64,000 bases of DNA, taken from Nitratireductor sp. Its GTDB lineage: Bacteria > Pseudomonadota > Alphaproteobacteria > Rhizobiales > Rhizobiaceae. Location of the stretch: contig JAFMHL010000020.1 of NCBI GenBank assembly GCA_017854535.1, forward strand, positions 1-64,000, in the 5' to 3' direction. Position 1 is the stretch's first letter, and every line of letters begins with the position of its first letter. The notes below the pieces were generated by a model. It worked only from the letters and a program-made list of their open reading frames with translations, ran no database searches and had not been told where the DNA came from. The position numbers and the translations under genes are program-made. This document shows positions 45,787-54,269 of the stretch, one piece after another.

Positions 45787-46941
45787 CTAGGAAGTGCGTT
45801 GGCTGGCTTTGGCTATGAAAAATAGAAGTGTCGCCACCACAAGCACAGCAACTGAGGCAATGGGCAGAGCAACAGGGCCATAAGCTTCGTACACCGCGCC
45901 ACCGCCTGCCGCACCCAACCCTTGTCCGCCAAAAAACGCAGAAGCGTTGAGCGCGAGGGCCAGTTGCGCGCGTGCACCTGCTGTTTCCATCAGTCGTGCC
46001 TGCAAGGGGGCAAGGCAAAGGGCCCAGCCGACACCAAAAAAGATGAACGCCGGATAGGACAGCCAGTAAAAATGCGGTGCAACCCATAAGATCAGGAAAC
46101 AGAAGGCTGTAAACACAAGACCGCCAAGGATCGTTCCATCTCGCCCAAGCAGGCGCACCAAATGTGAGGAGAAAGCATTGCCTATGACCGACGCGATACC
46201 TGCTGCCAGCAGGGCCGTCGTGAGGGCCGTGCGTGGCGCGCCGCCTACTTCGACAAACCAGAACGCGATCATCGCGTAAGTGATGAAACCGCCACAGATC
46301 AGCAAAAGTGTGGTGGCAATGGTCAGTGAGGTGGCGCGATCAGAAAGGACGCCCAACATTGCCGAAAATGAAGCCCGCGTGCCACGTACGCCACCCGGAA
46401 CGCCGACTGCTACGCCTACCGCTGCGACAAAGGCCGCTCCTGCTGCAACGAACCAAGCCGCACGCCAACCCGCAAATTCGGCTACCGCACTAGATATCGG
46501 CAGCGCCACAACCAGCGACGCCGTAAGCCCGCCAAAGACCACAGACATCGCAGCAGGCCGCTGCGCATCTGTTACCAATGACGCAGCAATCACCGAGGCC
46601 GTGGGCATGACCGAGGCTGCCCCCAAAGCCATGGCAACACGTGCGGCCATCGCCTGTTCCCAGTTTTGCGCAAATCCAAGTGCCAAGCCGCCCCACCCCA
46701 GCAAGGCCAGCGAGGCGAACAACACCGCGCGGCGATCCCAATGGCCGATCAGAACCTGTGCGACCAATGCACCAACCGCAAGCGAGAAGGAAAAGGCCCA
46801 AACCAGTGCCGCGACTTCCTCGGCAGTAATGCCCAAACCGGACCGCATTTCGACCTGTACGGCGATTATGGCAAGTGAACCCCAGCTTGCGCAGAGTTGA
46901 CAAAATCCAAGCAGGATCAGAATTGGCCAGGCGCGTCCCAT
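45787..46941 (-). CDS. Major facilitator superfamily transporter
   Basis: A 384-residue membrane protein with about 12 helices; AVGALVAQVLIGHWDRRAVL shows the loop 2-3 motif of MFS exporters. It resembles drug- or sugar-efflux permeases, and the cargo is unknown. ATG 46941 follows AAGGA; in-frame codons extend to 47010 but do not look like family sequence. Its codons are visibly GC-richer than the rest of the window (Ala/Gly GCC/GGC), a sign of recent transfer. A TetR gene diverges from it across a 143-bp gap. Confidence 0.85.
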   Translation of the reverse strand: MGRAWPILILLGFCQLCASWGSLAIIAVQVEMRSGLGITAEEVAALVWAFSFSLAVGALVAQVLIGHWDRRAVLFASLALLGWGGLALGFAQNWEQAMAARVAMALGAASVMPTASVIAASLVTDAQRPAAMSVVFGGLTASLVVALPISSAVAEFAGWRAAWFVAAGAAFVAAVGVAVGVPGGVRGTRASFSAMLGVLSDRATSLTIATTLLLICGGFITYAMIAFWFVEVGGAPRTALTTALLAAGIASVIGNAFSSHLVRLLGRDGTILGGLVFTAFCFLILWVAPHFYWLSYPAFIFFGVGWALCLAPLQARLMETAGARAQLALALNASAFFGGQGLGAAGGGAVYEAYGPVALPIASVAVLVVATLLFFIAKASQRTS

Positions 46942-47084
46942 GGGTTTTATTCCTTCGATTGGCTCGTTTACGTAGCGTGATGGGGTGCACATATACCCCA
47001 AGGTCATCAAACCATTCTTAGAATATCATACTGCTACGTATTTTAATGTGCTTGCAAACTTAAAATACTGTAAGGTACTTATTT

Positions 47085-47693
47085 ATGAGCAACAACGCTG
47101 ACAAACCAGCCCGCGGTCGGCCAAGAACTTTGCAACGAGAGCATGTGCTCGAGATTGCGGTGGAAAGTTACTGGACCGATGGACTGACAGGTGTTTCGAT
47201 AGACGAGATTTGCCGCCGTGCAGGAGTCTCCAAGCCGGGGGTTTATCGGGAGTTTGGTAACGAAGACGGATTAAAACAGGCCGCCTTGGAAAGGTATCAG
47301 TCGACTATCTTGGCACCGCTCGCAGATATCTTGACCGATGATTTGTCCTTTGATCAGGCACTGAGGAAATTGACTGACTTTGTTCTCTTGGATCGCAAGG
47401 CCCACGGACTGCCTGCTGGCTGCCTGCAGGTTGCCACGTGCCGTAGCAAACATACCCTTGGAAAGCGAACCCGCGAGAGTGTGCATAAATTTGGCGATCA
47501 AACCTTAATGGGTCTTGAACAGTGGATAGACCGGGCGAAATCAAACAGGGAGTTTGCAATCGAGATACCTACGCGGACCGCAGCACTGTACATTGATGCT
47601 CAGATCGCAACTGTGATGGAACTCCAACAGCAAGGCGTGGCCCAAGACGAGTTGAAGCGTGTTTTCAAGCTGGCTCTTACTGTTTTTTCTTGA
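47085..47693 (+). CDS. TetR/AcrR-family regulator
   Basis: A 202-residue repressor with a TetR helix-turn-helix near the N-terminus (LEIAVESYWTDGLTGVSIDE and ICRRAGVSKPGVYREFGNED). The rest matches the ligand domain of the subfamily with LTDFVLLDRKAHGLPAGCLQ. It is divergent from the MFS gene and very probably represses it. Operator candidates with AATAC-type half repeats occur between the two starts (47010-47080), but none is clean. Base composition is like the MFS gene. Confidence 0.85.
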   Translation: MSNNADKPARGRPRTLQREHVLEIAVESYWTDGLTGVSIDEICRRAGVSKPGVYREFGNEDGLKQAALERYQSTILAPLADILTDDLSFDQALRKLTDFVLLDRKAHGLPAGCLQVATCRSKHTLGKRTRESVHKFGDQTLMGLEQWIDRAKSNREFAIEIPTRTAALYIDAQIATVMELQQQGVAQDELKRVFKLALTVFS

Positions 47694-47941
47694 GAAAAAG
47701 CGCTCTATTGCGGAAGTGATTTTCTGTGGGTCCGTTTGGCAATTATGTCCTCAATGGAATTGAACTCACAATATATGTACAGCGAATGGATGGCGCTTTC
47801 ACGTGCTTTAAGTGAACTTTCCAATATGGTATGGGCTCCGGTCGCGTGGCTTATCTTTAGAGATGCAATGTGAGGGAAGCCGCCATTGGCGCAGACGCAG
47901 CGAACATCCGGTTTGTCCGCTTAGCCGACATTCCCCACTTC

Positions 47942-49081
47942 TCACCGCTTCAAAACCACCATCAAATCCATCACATTGGTTCCTGTCGGCCCGGTGACAA
48001 ACAGCCCGCCTGAACGGCGCAGCCAATTACCGCTGTCAGCTTTGGCAAGCGCTTCTTCGCCGCCTTGGGTTTGTTGCCAGCTTTCACCCGTAACAAATCC
48101 TCCGGCAGAACCCGTTGGCCCGTCACTGCCATCGGTTCCCGCTACCAGCACTGAGATGCCATCAGCACCCGAAATTTCTTTCGCCATGGCCACGGCCAGT
48201 GCCTTATTGCGTCCGCCCTCACCCGGATTGTCGGGCAGGATCGTCGTTGGCTCACCTCCGAAAATATAAACCCCCGGCGCACCTTGAAGAACCGTGTCCG
48301 CACAAGCTTTGGCGACGTCAAACACATCGCCATAAAGGTTTTCAGTGTTGACGATCCCTTCCATATCGCGATCAAGCGTGGCCTGTTCACAAGCCAATCG
48401 CGCAATCGCATTGGAAGCGATAATCTGCGTTTCCATATCATCGCAAAGCGCAACAGCAGGCAATTGCCCGATACCTGATCCGATCACTTCAATGCTATCG
48501 CCCTCCACGTCAGAAATAGCAAAAACCCGCGCTTGCACGCCTCGAAATTTGCCCAAAAGTTTCCCAGCTTTAATCTGTGAAATTTCTTTGCGCTTTTTAT
48601 TGATGGCATGAATGTCCAACCCTTCGGCCAACATCTTTTTATTCAGCTGCTGCAAATCATCGAGCGACATTTCATCATGCAACGCCTCAACCAAAGCTGA
48701 CGCGCCGCCAGAAACCAAAAGCAAAAGTCTCGCTTCCTTCGGTAGCTTTGAGACAAACTCAATCAATGCTTTTCCGGCTATCAGACTGTTTTCATCAGGC
48801 ACAGGGTGGGCTGACTCTATTGTTGTTAGGTGCGGGTAAGATGCCAGACCATCACCGGAATGATCATATTTAGTCACCATCAGAGCTGGCAGGTCTTTAC
48901 CGCATGTATCAAGCGCTGCTCGAATCATTGATGAGGCTGCTTTCCCAACTGCAGCGATATGGGTTGGCATGAAATCCTGCGAACCAGCCAGAGCCAATTC
49001 AACACATTGATACCCGCGGACACGCTCAACGCCTGCCCACCAAATTTTCTCTAAAAGCGCCCGATCTTCAACTTGGCTCAT
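47942..49081 (-). CDS. Glycerate 2-kinase (GckA/TtuD, MOFRL type)
   Basis: A 379-residue kinase that phosphorylates D-glycerate to 2-phosphoglycerate. The N-terminal DUF4147 domain has LLLVSGGASALVEALHDE (glycine-rich phosphate site) and the C-terminal MOFRL domain has SVLVAGTDGSDGPTGSAGGFV. Older databases call it hydroxypyruvate reductase. Its ATG overlaps the CaiD-type stop by 4 nt, so it is the last gene of the 13-gene betaine operon. It would channel C2/C3 units into central metabolism. Upstream sequence 47694-47941 holds no gene; a short GC-rich motif (AACATCCGGTTTGTCCGC) there resembles intergenic repeats I recall from roseobacters. Confidence 0.85.
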   Translation of the reverse strand: MSQVEDRALLEKIWWAGVERVRGYQCVELALAGSQDFMPTHIAAVGKAASSMIRAALDTCGKDLPALMVTKYDHSGDGLASYPHLTTIESAHPVPDENSLIAGKALIEFVSKLPKEARLLLLVSGGASALVEALHDEMSLDDLQQLNKKMLAEGLDIHAINKKRKEISQIKAGKLLGKFRGVQARVFAISDVEGDSIEVIGSGIGQLPAVALCDDMETQIIASNAIARLACEQATLDRDMEGIVNTENLYGDVFDVAKACADTVLQGAPGVYIFGGEPTTILPDNPGEGGRNKALAVAMAKEISGADGISVLVAGTDGSDGPTGSAGGFVTGESWQQTQGGEEALAKADSGNWLRRSGGLFVTGPTGTNVMDLMVVLKR

Positions 49082-49860
49082 TTACCCTTCCACTGAGGAT
49101 CGCGCTTCTCGCTAAAAGCCCTAAAGCCTTCCATCATGTCATCGCTACCATAAAGCGTATCAACAGTTATCAATTGGCGCTTGGTCACACGGTTCATCGC
49201 ATCCTGGAATTTACTGTCTTCCGCATCGCGCACCACTTCCTTGATTGCAGCCATCACCAAAGGCGGACCGGACGCAATCATTTGCGCCAGTTCGCGGGCA
49301 CGGGTCAACAATTGATCTGCTGGCAAAATCTCGTTCACAAATCCCCATTTATGCGCTTCTTCCGCGTCGAGCCATCGCCCGGTCAGCAATAATTCCATGG
49401 CAATATGATAGGGAATGCGTTTCGGCAGTTTGATGGAAGCGGCATCAGCCACCGTACCAGAGCGAATTTCAGGCAAGGCAAATGTCGCATGTTCAGCAGC
49501 CAGTATAATATCAGTAGACAATGCAATTTCCAATCCGCCACCACAGCAAATTCCGTTTACGGCGCAAATAATTGGCTTGTTCAAATGGGGCAGTTCCTGC
49601 ATGCCGCCAAATCCACCAACACCATAATCACCATCTACCGCATCGCCATCTGCTGCCGCTTTCAAATCCCAGCCGGGGCAAAAAAACTTCTCACCAGATG
49701 CGGTTAAAATCGCAACACGCAAATTCGGATCATCACGAAAATTGGCAAATACGTCGCCCATGATCTTGCTGGTTTTCAAATCAACAGCATTGGCTTTTGG
49801 TCGATCAAGAGTGACCTCCAAAACATGGCCATCGATTTTTGTTTTGATAGGTTCGCTCAT
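49078..49860 (-). CDS. caiD: Crotonobetainyl-CoA hydratase/carnitinyl-CoA dehydratase (CaiD-like)
   Basis: A 260-residue enoyl-CoA hydratase-superfamily enzyme. Oxyanion-hole segments are FFCPGWDLKAAADG and GICCGGGLEIALSTD. The overall sequence is close to CaiD, which interconverts crotonobetainyl-CoA and L-carnitinyl-CoA. In the operon it would hydrate crotonobetainyl-CoA. It starts 1 bp after the CoA-ligase stop and overlaps the glycerate kinase gene by 4 nt. Other enoyl-CoA substrates are possible, but the neighbours favour betaine-CoA thioesters. Confidence 0.85.
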   Translation of the reverse strand: MSEPIKTKIDGHVLEVTLDRPKANAVDLKTSKIMGDVFANFRDDPNLRVAILTASGEKFFCPGWDLKAAADGDAVDGDYGVGGFGGMQELPHLNKPIICAVNGICCGGGLEIALSTDIILAAEHATFALPEIRSGTVADAASIKLPKRIPYHIAMELLLTGRWLDAEEAHKWGFVNEILPADQLLTRARELAQMIASGPPLVMAAIKEVVRDAEDSKFQDAMNRVTKRQLITVDTLYGSDDMMEGFRAFSEKRDPQWKGK

Positions 49861-49861
49861 A

Positions 49862-51910
49862 TCAGTTTCCTTCAGCTTGCATTCTTATCAAGGCATCAAC
49901 AGCAATGGCACGGTCATGGCACGCCATCAAGGGATTGACATCCAGCTCAATCAATACATCTTTATGGGTCTCGGCGTAGTTTGCGATTTTCGCAATCTGA
50001 TCAACAATAGCCGGAATGTCTGCGCCTTGCTTACCCCGATAACCTTGCAAAATTTTGTAGAGCTTCAAACTCTTAATGGCTTCGGTGATTTCTTCATCAT
50101 TTGCAGGTAATAAAACACTTGCCGTATCTTCCAACAATTCTGCCAAAACGCCACCAGCCCCGATCGTCAAAAGCAACAGGCCCGTTGCATCACGGGTTAC
50201 GCCCACAAGAATTTCGGCGACAACATCGCTGATCATTTCTTCCGCCAGAAATCCGAAAACCCCGGTCATTTTCAACGCGGCATTCTCCAGTTCGTCCGCG
50301 TTTGTAAGATTGATCGCCACTGCGCCTGCTTCTGTTTTATGCGCTATGCCAAGCCCCTTAAGCACGAGTGGAAATTCTAAAGCTTCATACGCTTTCATCA
50401 AAACTTCAAGGATGGGCGCAGTTATCGATTGAGGAACATTGACCCCAGCCTTTGATAAAGCTGTTTTGGACTGCACTTCGTCGAGCGTATTCAAAACACC
50501 ACACAGAGCGGTTCCTATTAATACTGGCTTGTGCTTGATTTTTGTAATCTGTCCTAACCCAACAGCAGCCTCTATCGCCGCCAAGCCTTCTTCCATTCCA
50601 TTGAGGCTAACCACGCCACCTTCTGCAAAGCGTGCATTCAGCGCTTCTGAAATATTCTCTGGAAGGGAGGCCAGAACCGCAACATTTGCACCTATTGCTT
50701 TCTTAGCGGCCAATATTGCCTCGATAGCACAATCGAAACTTGACGGGTCGCAGCGGTCATTCCTCGGTACATCTAGAATGAACACGCAAAGATCAAATTG
50801 ATCCGCCATGACAGCAGCAAACACCTTTGTCATCTTAGGCACATCGCCCCAAATAAACGTATGATAATCCAGCGGATTACAAATTGTGACGATTGGCCCC
50901 AACTCATCTTTCAAGACCTGTCTTTGGGCTAGGCTAAAATCTCGAAACTCAATTGAGGGTGGCGCAAGGTCTGCGATCAGGCTGGCTTCTCCTCCCGAGC
51001 AACTAACGGAACAAATAGCATTCCCCTTCAACGGGCCAACATGATTTAGCAATTTCAGGGTTTCAAGAAATACGCTGATTGAACGTACTTCGATAAATCC
51101 CAAACGCTTGATAAGCGCAGAAGACACAGCCGAATTTCCAGCCAAGGATGCCGTATGGGTCATTGTTGCCAACTGGGCTTTTTCAGATCGACCAATTTTG
51201 AGAACAACAACTGATTTTCCAGCCAACCGCGCTTTTGCTGAGAATTGTTCTAAGGCGCGAATGTCACCAAAACCTTCAAGGTATAATCCGATTGCAGACA
51301 CGCGCTCATCTGCCAAAAGCGCCTCACCTATCTGGCTCACACCCGTTTGAGCTTGGTTGCCCGCAGCAACCACATAGCCAATTGGCAGTCCGCGATGCTG
51401 CATCGTCATGTTAATGGCAATATTGGAGGATTGTGCAATTATGCCTACGCCGCGTTCCACTTTCTGACCCCCATGTTGATCAGGCCAAAGCGTAACAGTG
51501 TCGAGATAATTCAAAATACCATAACAATTGGGGCCAAGAATTGGCATGTCGCCGGCAGCTTCAACCAGCCGGGCTTGTAAATCTGCGCCTCCGGAATTTT
51601 CAGCTTCGCTTTCCAAAAAACCAGAGGCAAAACATGTGGCGCCACCTGCGCCCATTTCACTAAGCGCTTTTACAATTTCAATCGTAGCTTCGCGGTTAAC
51701 ACCAATAAAACTGGCATCCGGTGCGCCAGGTAAATCCTCGATGGAGCGAAAGCATGGCACACCCAATATTTCATCACGCTTGGGATGCACCGGCCAAATC
51801 TGTCCGGCAAAACCAGATTTTTGTAATTGGGCAATCACATTCACAACCCAACCGCCTCCAAACAATGCAATGGATTTAGGCCGCAAAAGGGGCGTGAGTT
51901 TGCTTTGCAT
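49862..51910 (-). CDS. NDP-forming acyl-CoA synthetase (probable gamma-butyrobetainyl-CoA synthetase)
   Basis: A 682-residue ADP/NDP-forming acid-CoA ligase. The CoA-binding domain is at the N-terminus (SIALFGGGWVVNV), succinyl-CoA ligase-like domains with PILGPNCYGILNYL and SCSGGEASLIADL are central, and an ATP-grasp domain is C-terminal (FPLVLKGLGIAHKTEAGAVA). It is not the AMP-forming CaiC type. In the operon it would make the CoA thioester of gamma-butyrobetaine (or carnitine) at the cost of ATP. It begins 5 bp after the acyl-CoA dehydrogenase gene. The substrate is inferred from context. Confidence 0.78.
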   Translation of the reverse strand: MQSKLTPLLRPKSIALFGGGWVVNVIAQLQKSGFAGQIWPVHPKRDEILGVPCFRSIEDLPGAPDASFIGVNREATIEIVKALSEMGAGGATCFASGFLESEAENSGGADLQARLVEAAGDMPILGPNCYGILNYLDTVTLWPDQHGGQKVERGVGIIAQSSNIAINMTMQHRGLPIGYVVAAGNQAQTGVSQIGEALLADERVSAIGLYLEGFGDIRALEQFSAKARLAGKSVVVLKIGRSEKAQLATMTHTASLAGNSAVSSALIKRLGFIEVRSISVFLETLKLLNHVGPLKGNAICSVSCSGGEASLIADLAPPSIEFRDFSLAQRQVLKDELGPIVTICNPLDYHTFIWGDVPKMTKVFAAVMADQFDLCVFILDVPRNDRCDPSSFDCAIEAILAAKKAIGANVAVLASLPENISEALNARFAEGGVVSLNGMEEGLAAIEAAVGLGQITKIKHKPVLIGTALCGVLNTLDEVQSKTALSKAGVNVPQSITAPILEVLMKAYEALEFPLVLKGLGIAHKTEAGAVAINLTNADELENAALKMTGVFGFLAEEMISDVVAEILVGVTRDATGLLLLTIGAGGVLAELLEDTASVLLPANDEEITEAIKSLKLYKILQGYRGKQGADIPAIVDQIAKIANYAETHKDVLIELDVNPLMACHDRAIAVDALIRMQAEGN

Positions 51911-51915
51911 ATCGT

Positions 51916-53079
51916 CTATGCCCCAAAAGGACGAAGCAAGGCGCGGGAAATGATATGGCGTTGAATTTCAGAGGTTCCTTCCCAAATACGTTCAATGCGC
52001 GCATCGCGCCAAATACGCTCTAACGGCAGCTCGTCCATGACGCCCATGCCACCATGGATCTGAATGGCTTCATCGGCAACAAAGGCAAGCATCTCAGTGG
52101 CCTTTAACTTGGCCATCGCCATGTCTGTATCTGTGCATGTGCCTTCATCATATTTCCAGCCAGCTTCCCACGTCAGCAGCTCAGCCGCCTTCATTTCCAT
52201 TGCCATATCAGCAAGCTTGAAAGATACGCCTTGGAACTTACCGATTTTCTGGCCAAACTGTTCGCGCTCCGCCGAATAGGATAGTGCATGACCAAAGGCC
52301 CGCTCCGCCCGACCAAGACAGGTTGATGCAACTTGCAGCCGTGTCGCGCCAAGCCAGTCATTGGCAACTTCAAATCCTTTATGAAGTTCGCCCAACATGT
52401 TTTCCGCCGGAATACGGCAATTATCAAATTCCAAAATTGAATTCGTATAGCCCCGATGGGAGACGTTTTTATAGCCATCTCTCACCGCAAAACCCGGTGT
52501 GCCTTTGTCGACAAAAAATGAAGAGATCAATTTCTTTTTGCCCCTTGGTGTGTCTTCCTCGCCAGTCGCCATATAGACGATTGTGAAATCAGCAATGTCC
52601 GCATGGCTGATAAAATGCTTGGTACCATTAAGAACAAAATCGCTGCCGTCCTGTTTGGCAGTCGCCTTCATACTGCGAAGATCGGAGCCAGCCCCGGGCT
52701 CGGTCATCGCCATACAATCCCATTTTTCACCACGAACACAGGGTTCAAGATATTTCTCACGCTGTTGCTTCGTTCCAGCGCAAAGAATATTCGAAGGACG
52801 CGCAACAGCTGTCCAATGCAAAGCATAGTTCGCTTTACCCAGCTCTTTTTCATATAAAAGCCAAGTCAATGTATCGAGCCCCGCCCCGCCAAACTCTTCT
52901 GGAATATTGGCCGCATATAATCCCGCCTCAATCGCCTTTTTCTGGATATCCTTCACAAGGTCCATATCCAGATGGCCTGTGCGCTCAATCTCCATCTCGT
53001 GAGGATAAAGCTCATTTTCAACAAAGGACCGTGTCGTTTCGACGATCATTTGCTGTTCTTCGGTCAATCCAAAATGCAT
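51916..53079 (-). CDS. Acyl-CoA dehydrogenase (probable gamma-butyrobetainyl-CoA dehydrogenase)
   Basis: A 387-residue FAD acyl-CoA dehydrogenase of normal length. AMTEPGAGSDLRSMKATAK (FAD/substrate region), IQIHGGMGVMDELPLERIWRD and WEGTSEIQRHIISR near the C-terminus are family signatures. Context suggests oxidation of gamma-butyrobetainyl-CoA to crotonobetainyl-CoA before hydration by the CaiD-type enzyme. Electrons would go to ETF. It starts 3 bp after the Rieske gene stop. Confidence 0.85.
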   Translation of the reverse strand: MHFGLTEEQQMIVETTRSFVENELYPHEMEIERTGHLDMDLVKDIQKKAIEAGLYAANIPEEFGGAGLDTLTWLLYEKELGKANYALHWTAVARPSNILCAGTKQQREKYLEPCVRGEKWDCMAMTEPGAGSDLRSMKATAKQDGSDFVLNGTKHFISHADIADFTIVYMATGEEDTPRGKKKLISSFFVDKGTPGFAVRDGYKNVSHRGYTNSILEFDNCRIPAENMLGELHKGFEVANDWLGATRLQVASTCLGRAERAFGHALSYSAEREQFGQKIGKFQGVSFKLADMAMEMKAAELLTWEAGWKYDEGTCTDTDMAMAKLKATEMLAFVADEAIQIHGGMGVMDELPLERIWRDARIERIWEGTSEIQRHIISRALLRPFGA

Positions 53080-53082
53080 AGG

Positions 53083-54210
53083 CTAGCTCACCTTTTTTTC
53101 CGGCAGAGTTTTCAAATAAGTTTGATGGAAGTGGCGCATAGCATGTTCGGATATGCCGTGAGCTTCTGGGTCCACTATATACCACCCCTGATCATATGCA
53201 GCTTGATGCATGCCACGTTGAACATTTTCGCATAATTTCCGATCTTCCTGACTCACGACATTAGAAGACCATTCACTACGCAATTTGTGTCGCCGTGACA
53301 TTTCTGGGTCAGTATCCTTGGCAACGGTAAGAGACCAAGTGCGGCGTTGGGTAACATCAGGTGAAACAGGATCAAATCGAGACGCATAAAATCCCGGAAC
53401 ACCCGGAAATTGTCCAAAAACTGTATTTGGAAAAAGAAACCAAAATTGGCCAATTGTAACATCATGCTCCAAATCGAGAGGGAACGCTTTTGTCTCAGAT
53501 TTGAGCGCTGTTGGAGCAACTTGATATGTAAAATTGGGATACAGCTCGAACTTAGAATTTGCGATATCCATCATATCATCAAAGCTCTCATGAGCAGTGC
53601 TGCAATGATGACATTCCAAGTAATTATCGATCAAAATTTTCCAGTTCGCCCTGCACTCATAACTATGTCCCAATGCTGGCCCATCTTCCAAGGCATAGTT
53701 TTTGATATCAGGAACACCCATCTCCACTTGTTTACAAAGACCCGGAGCAAAATCTGATATTGGAGGCGCGTCCCCTGAAGCATTTATAAACAAAAAACCG
53801 GCGATATTTGAAACTGGTATTTCACTTAAGCCAATCTCGTTTCGACCAGGCAATTCAGTAGTTGTAGTTTTTTTCTGTCCCATCAATTTGCCTTCATGCG
53901 TGAATGTCCAGGCATGATAGGGACAGGTAATCCTGCTTTTATTACCGCACTCGGATACTAGTCGATGGCCACGATGAGGACACACATTGGCAAAACAGCG
54001 CACCACTCCATCGCTACCGTGTATTAAGAAAAACTCCTGATTGAAAATTGTAACCGTAAGAAAGTCTCCTGACTTGCCTATCTGTTTTTCATGCCCTGCA
54101 AGTTGCCAAGTTTGCAAAAACAGCTCACGCTCCTGCTTCATCACTTCTGGTGAGGTATAATATATAGAGGCGAGAGTTCTTTTCACATCGGCTGTATCGA
54201 AGTTTGACAT
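53083..54210 (-). CDS. Rieske-type quaternary-amine oxygenase, alpha subunit
   Basis: A 375-residue oxygenase. The Rieske 2Fe-2S ligands are C77, H79, C96 and H99 (CPHRGHRL and CPYHAWTF). The mononuclear iron site includes H202 and H207 in NYLECHHCSTAH. The residue at the inter-subunit bridging position is Glu199 rather than the common Asp, as reported for CntA-type carnitine oxygenases. Glycine-betaine (GbcA-like) or carnitine/butyrobetaine are plausible substrates. No reductase partner gene is in the window. AGAGAAG is the ribosome site. It lies within the betaine operon. Confidence 0.82.
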   Translation of the reverse strand: MSNFDTADVKRTLASIYYTSPEVMKQERELFLQTWQLAGHEKQIGKSGDFLTVTIFNQEFFLIHGSDGVVRCFANVCPHRGHRLVSECGNKSRITCPYHAWTFTHEGKLMGQKKTTTTELPGRNEIGLSEIPVSNIAGFLFINASGDAPPISDFAPGLCKQVEMGVPDIKNYALEDGPALGHSYECRANWKILIDNYLECHHCSTAHESFDDMMDIANSKFELYPNFTYQVAPTALKSETKAFPLDLEHDVTIGQFWFLFPNTVFGQFPGVPGFYASRFDPVSPDVTQRRTWSLTVAKDTDPEMSRRHKLRSEWSSNVVSQEDRKLCENVQRGMHQAAYDQGWYIVDPEAHGISEHAMRHFHQTYLKTLPEKKVS

Positions 54211-54269
54211 CGTAACTTCTCTTTATTTCTCTATCCACGGTAAATTTGCTTCATAATAATGTTAGCTAT

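Noticed and set aside
45695-46087. 130-codon minus ORF overlapping the end of the MFS gene
   Set aside because: Cys/Trp-rich, no family resemblance and in a different frame from the real MFS protein.
46280-46900. 206-codon plus-strand ORF antisense to the MFS gene
   Set aside because: Ala/Thr/Pro-rich composition is the expected shadow of a GC-rich membrane-protein gene; no domain or ribosome site.
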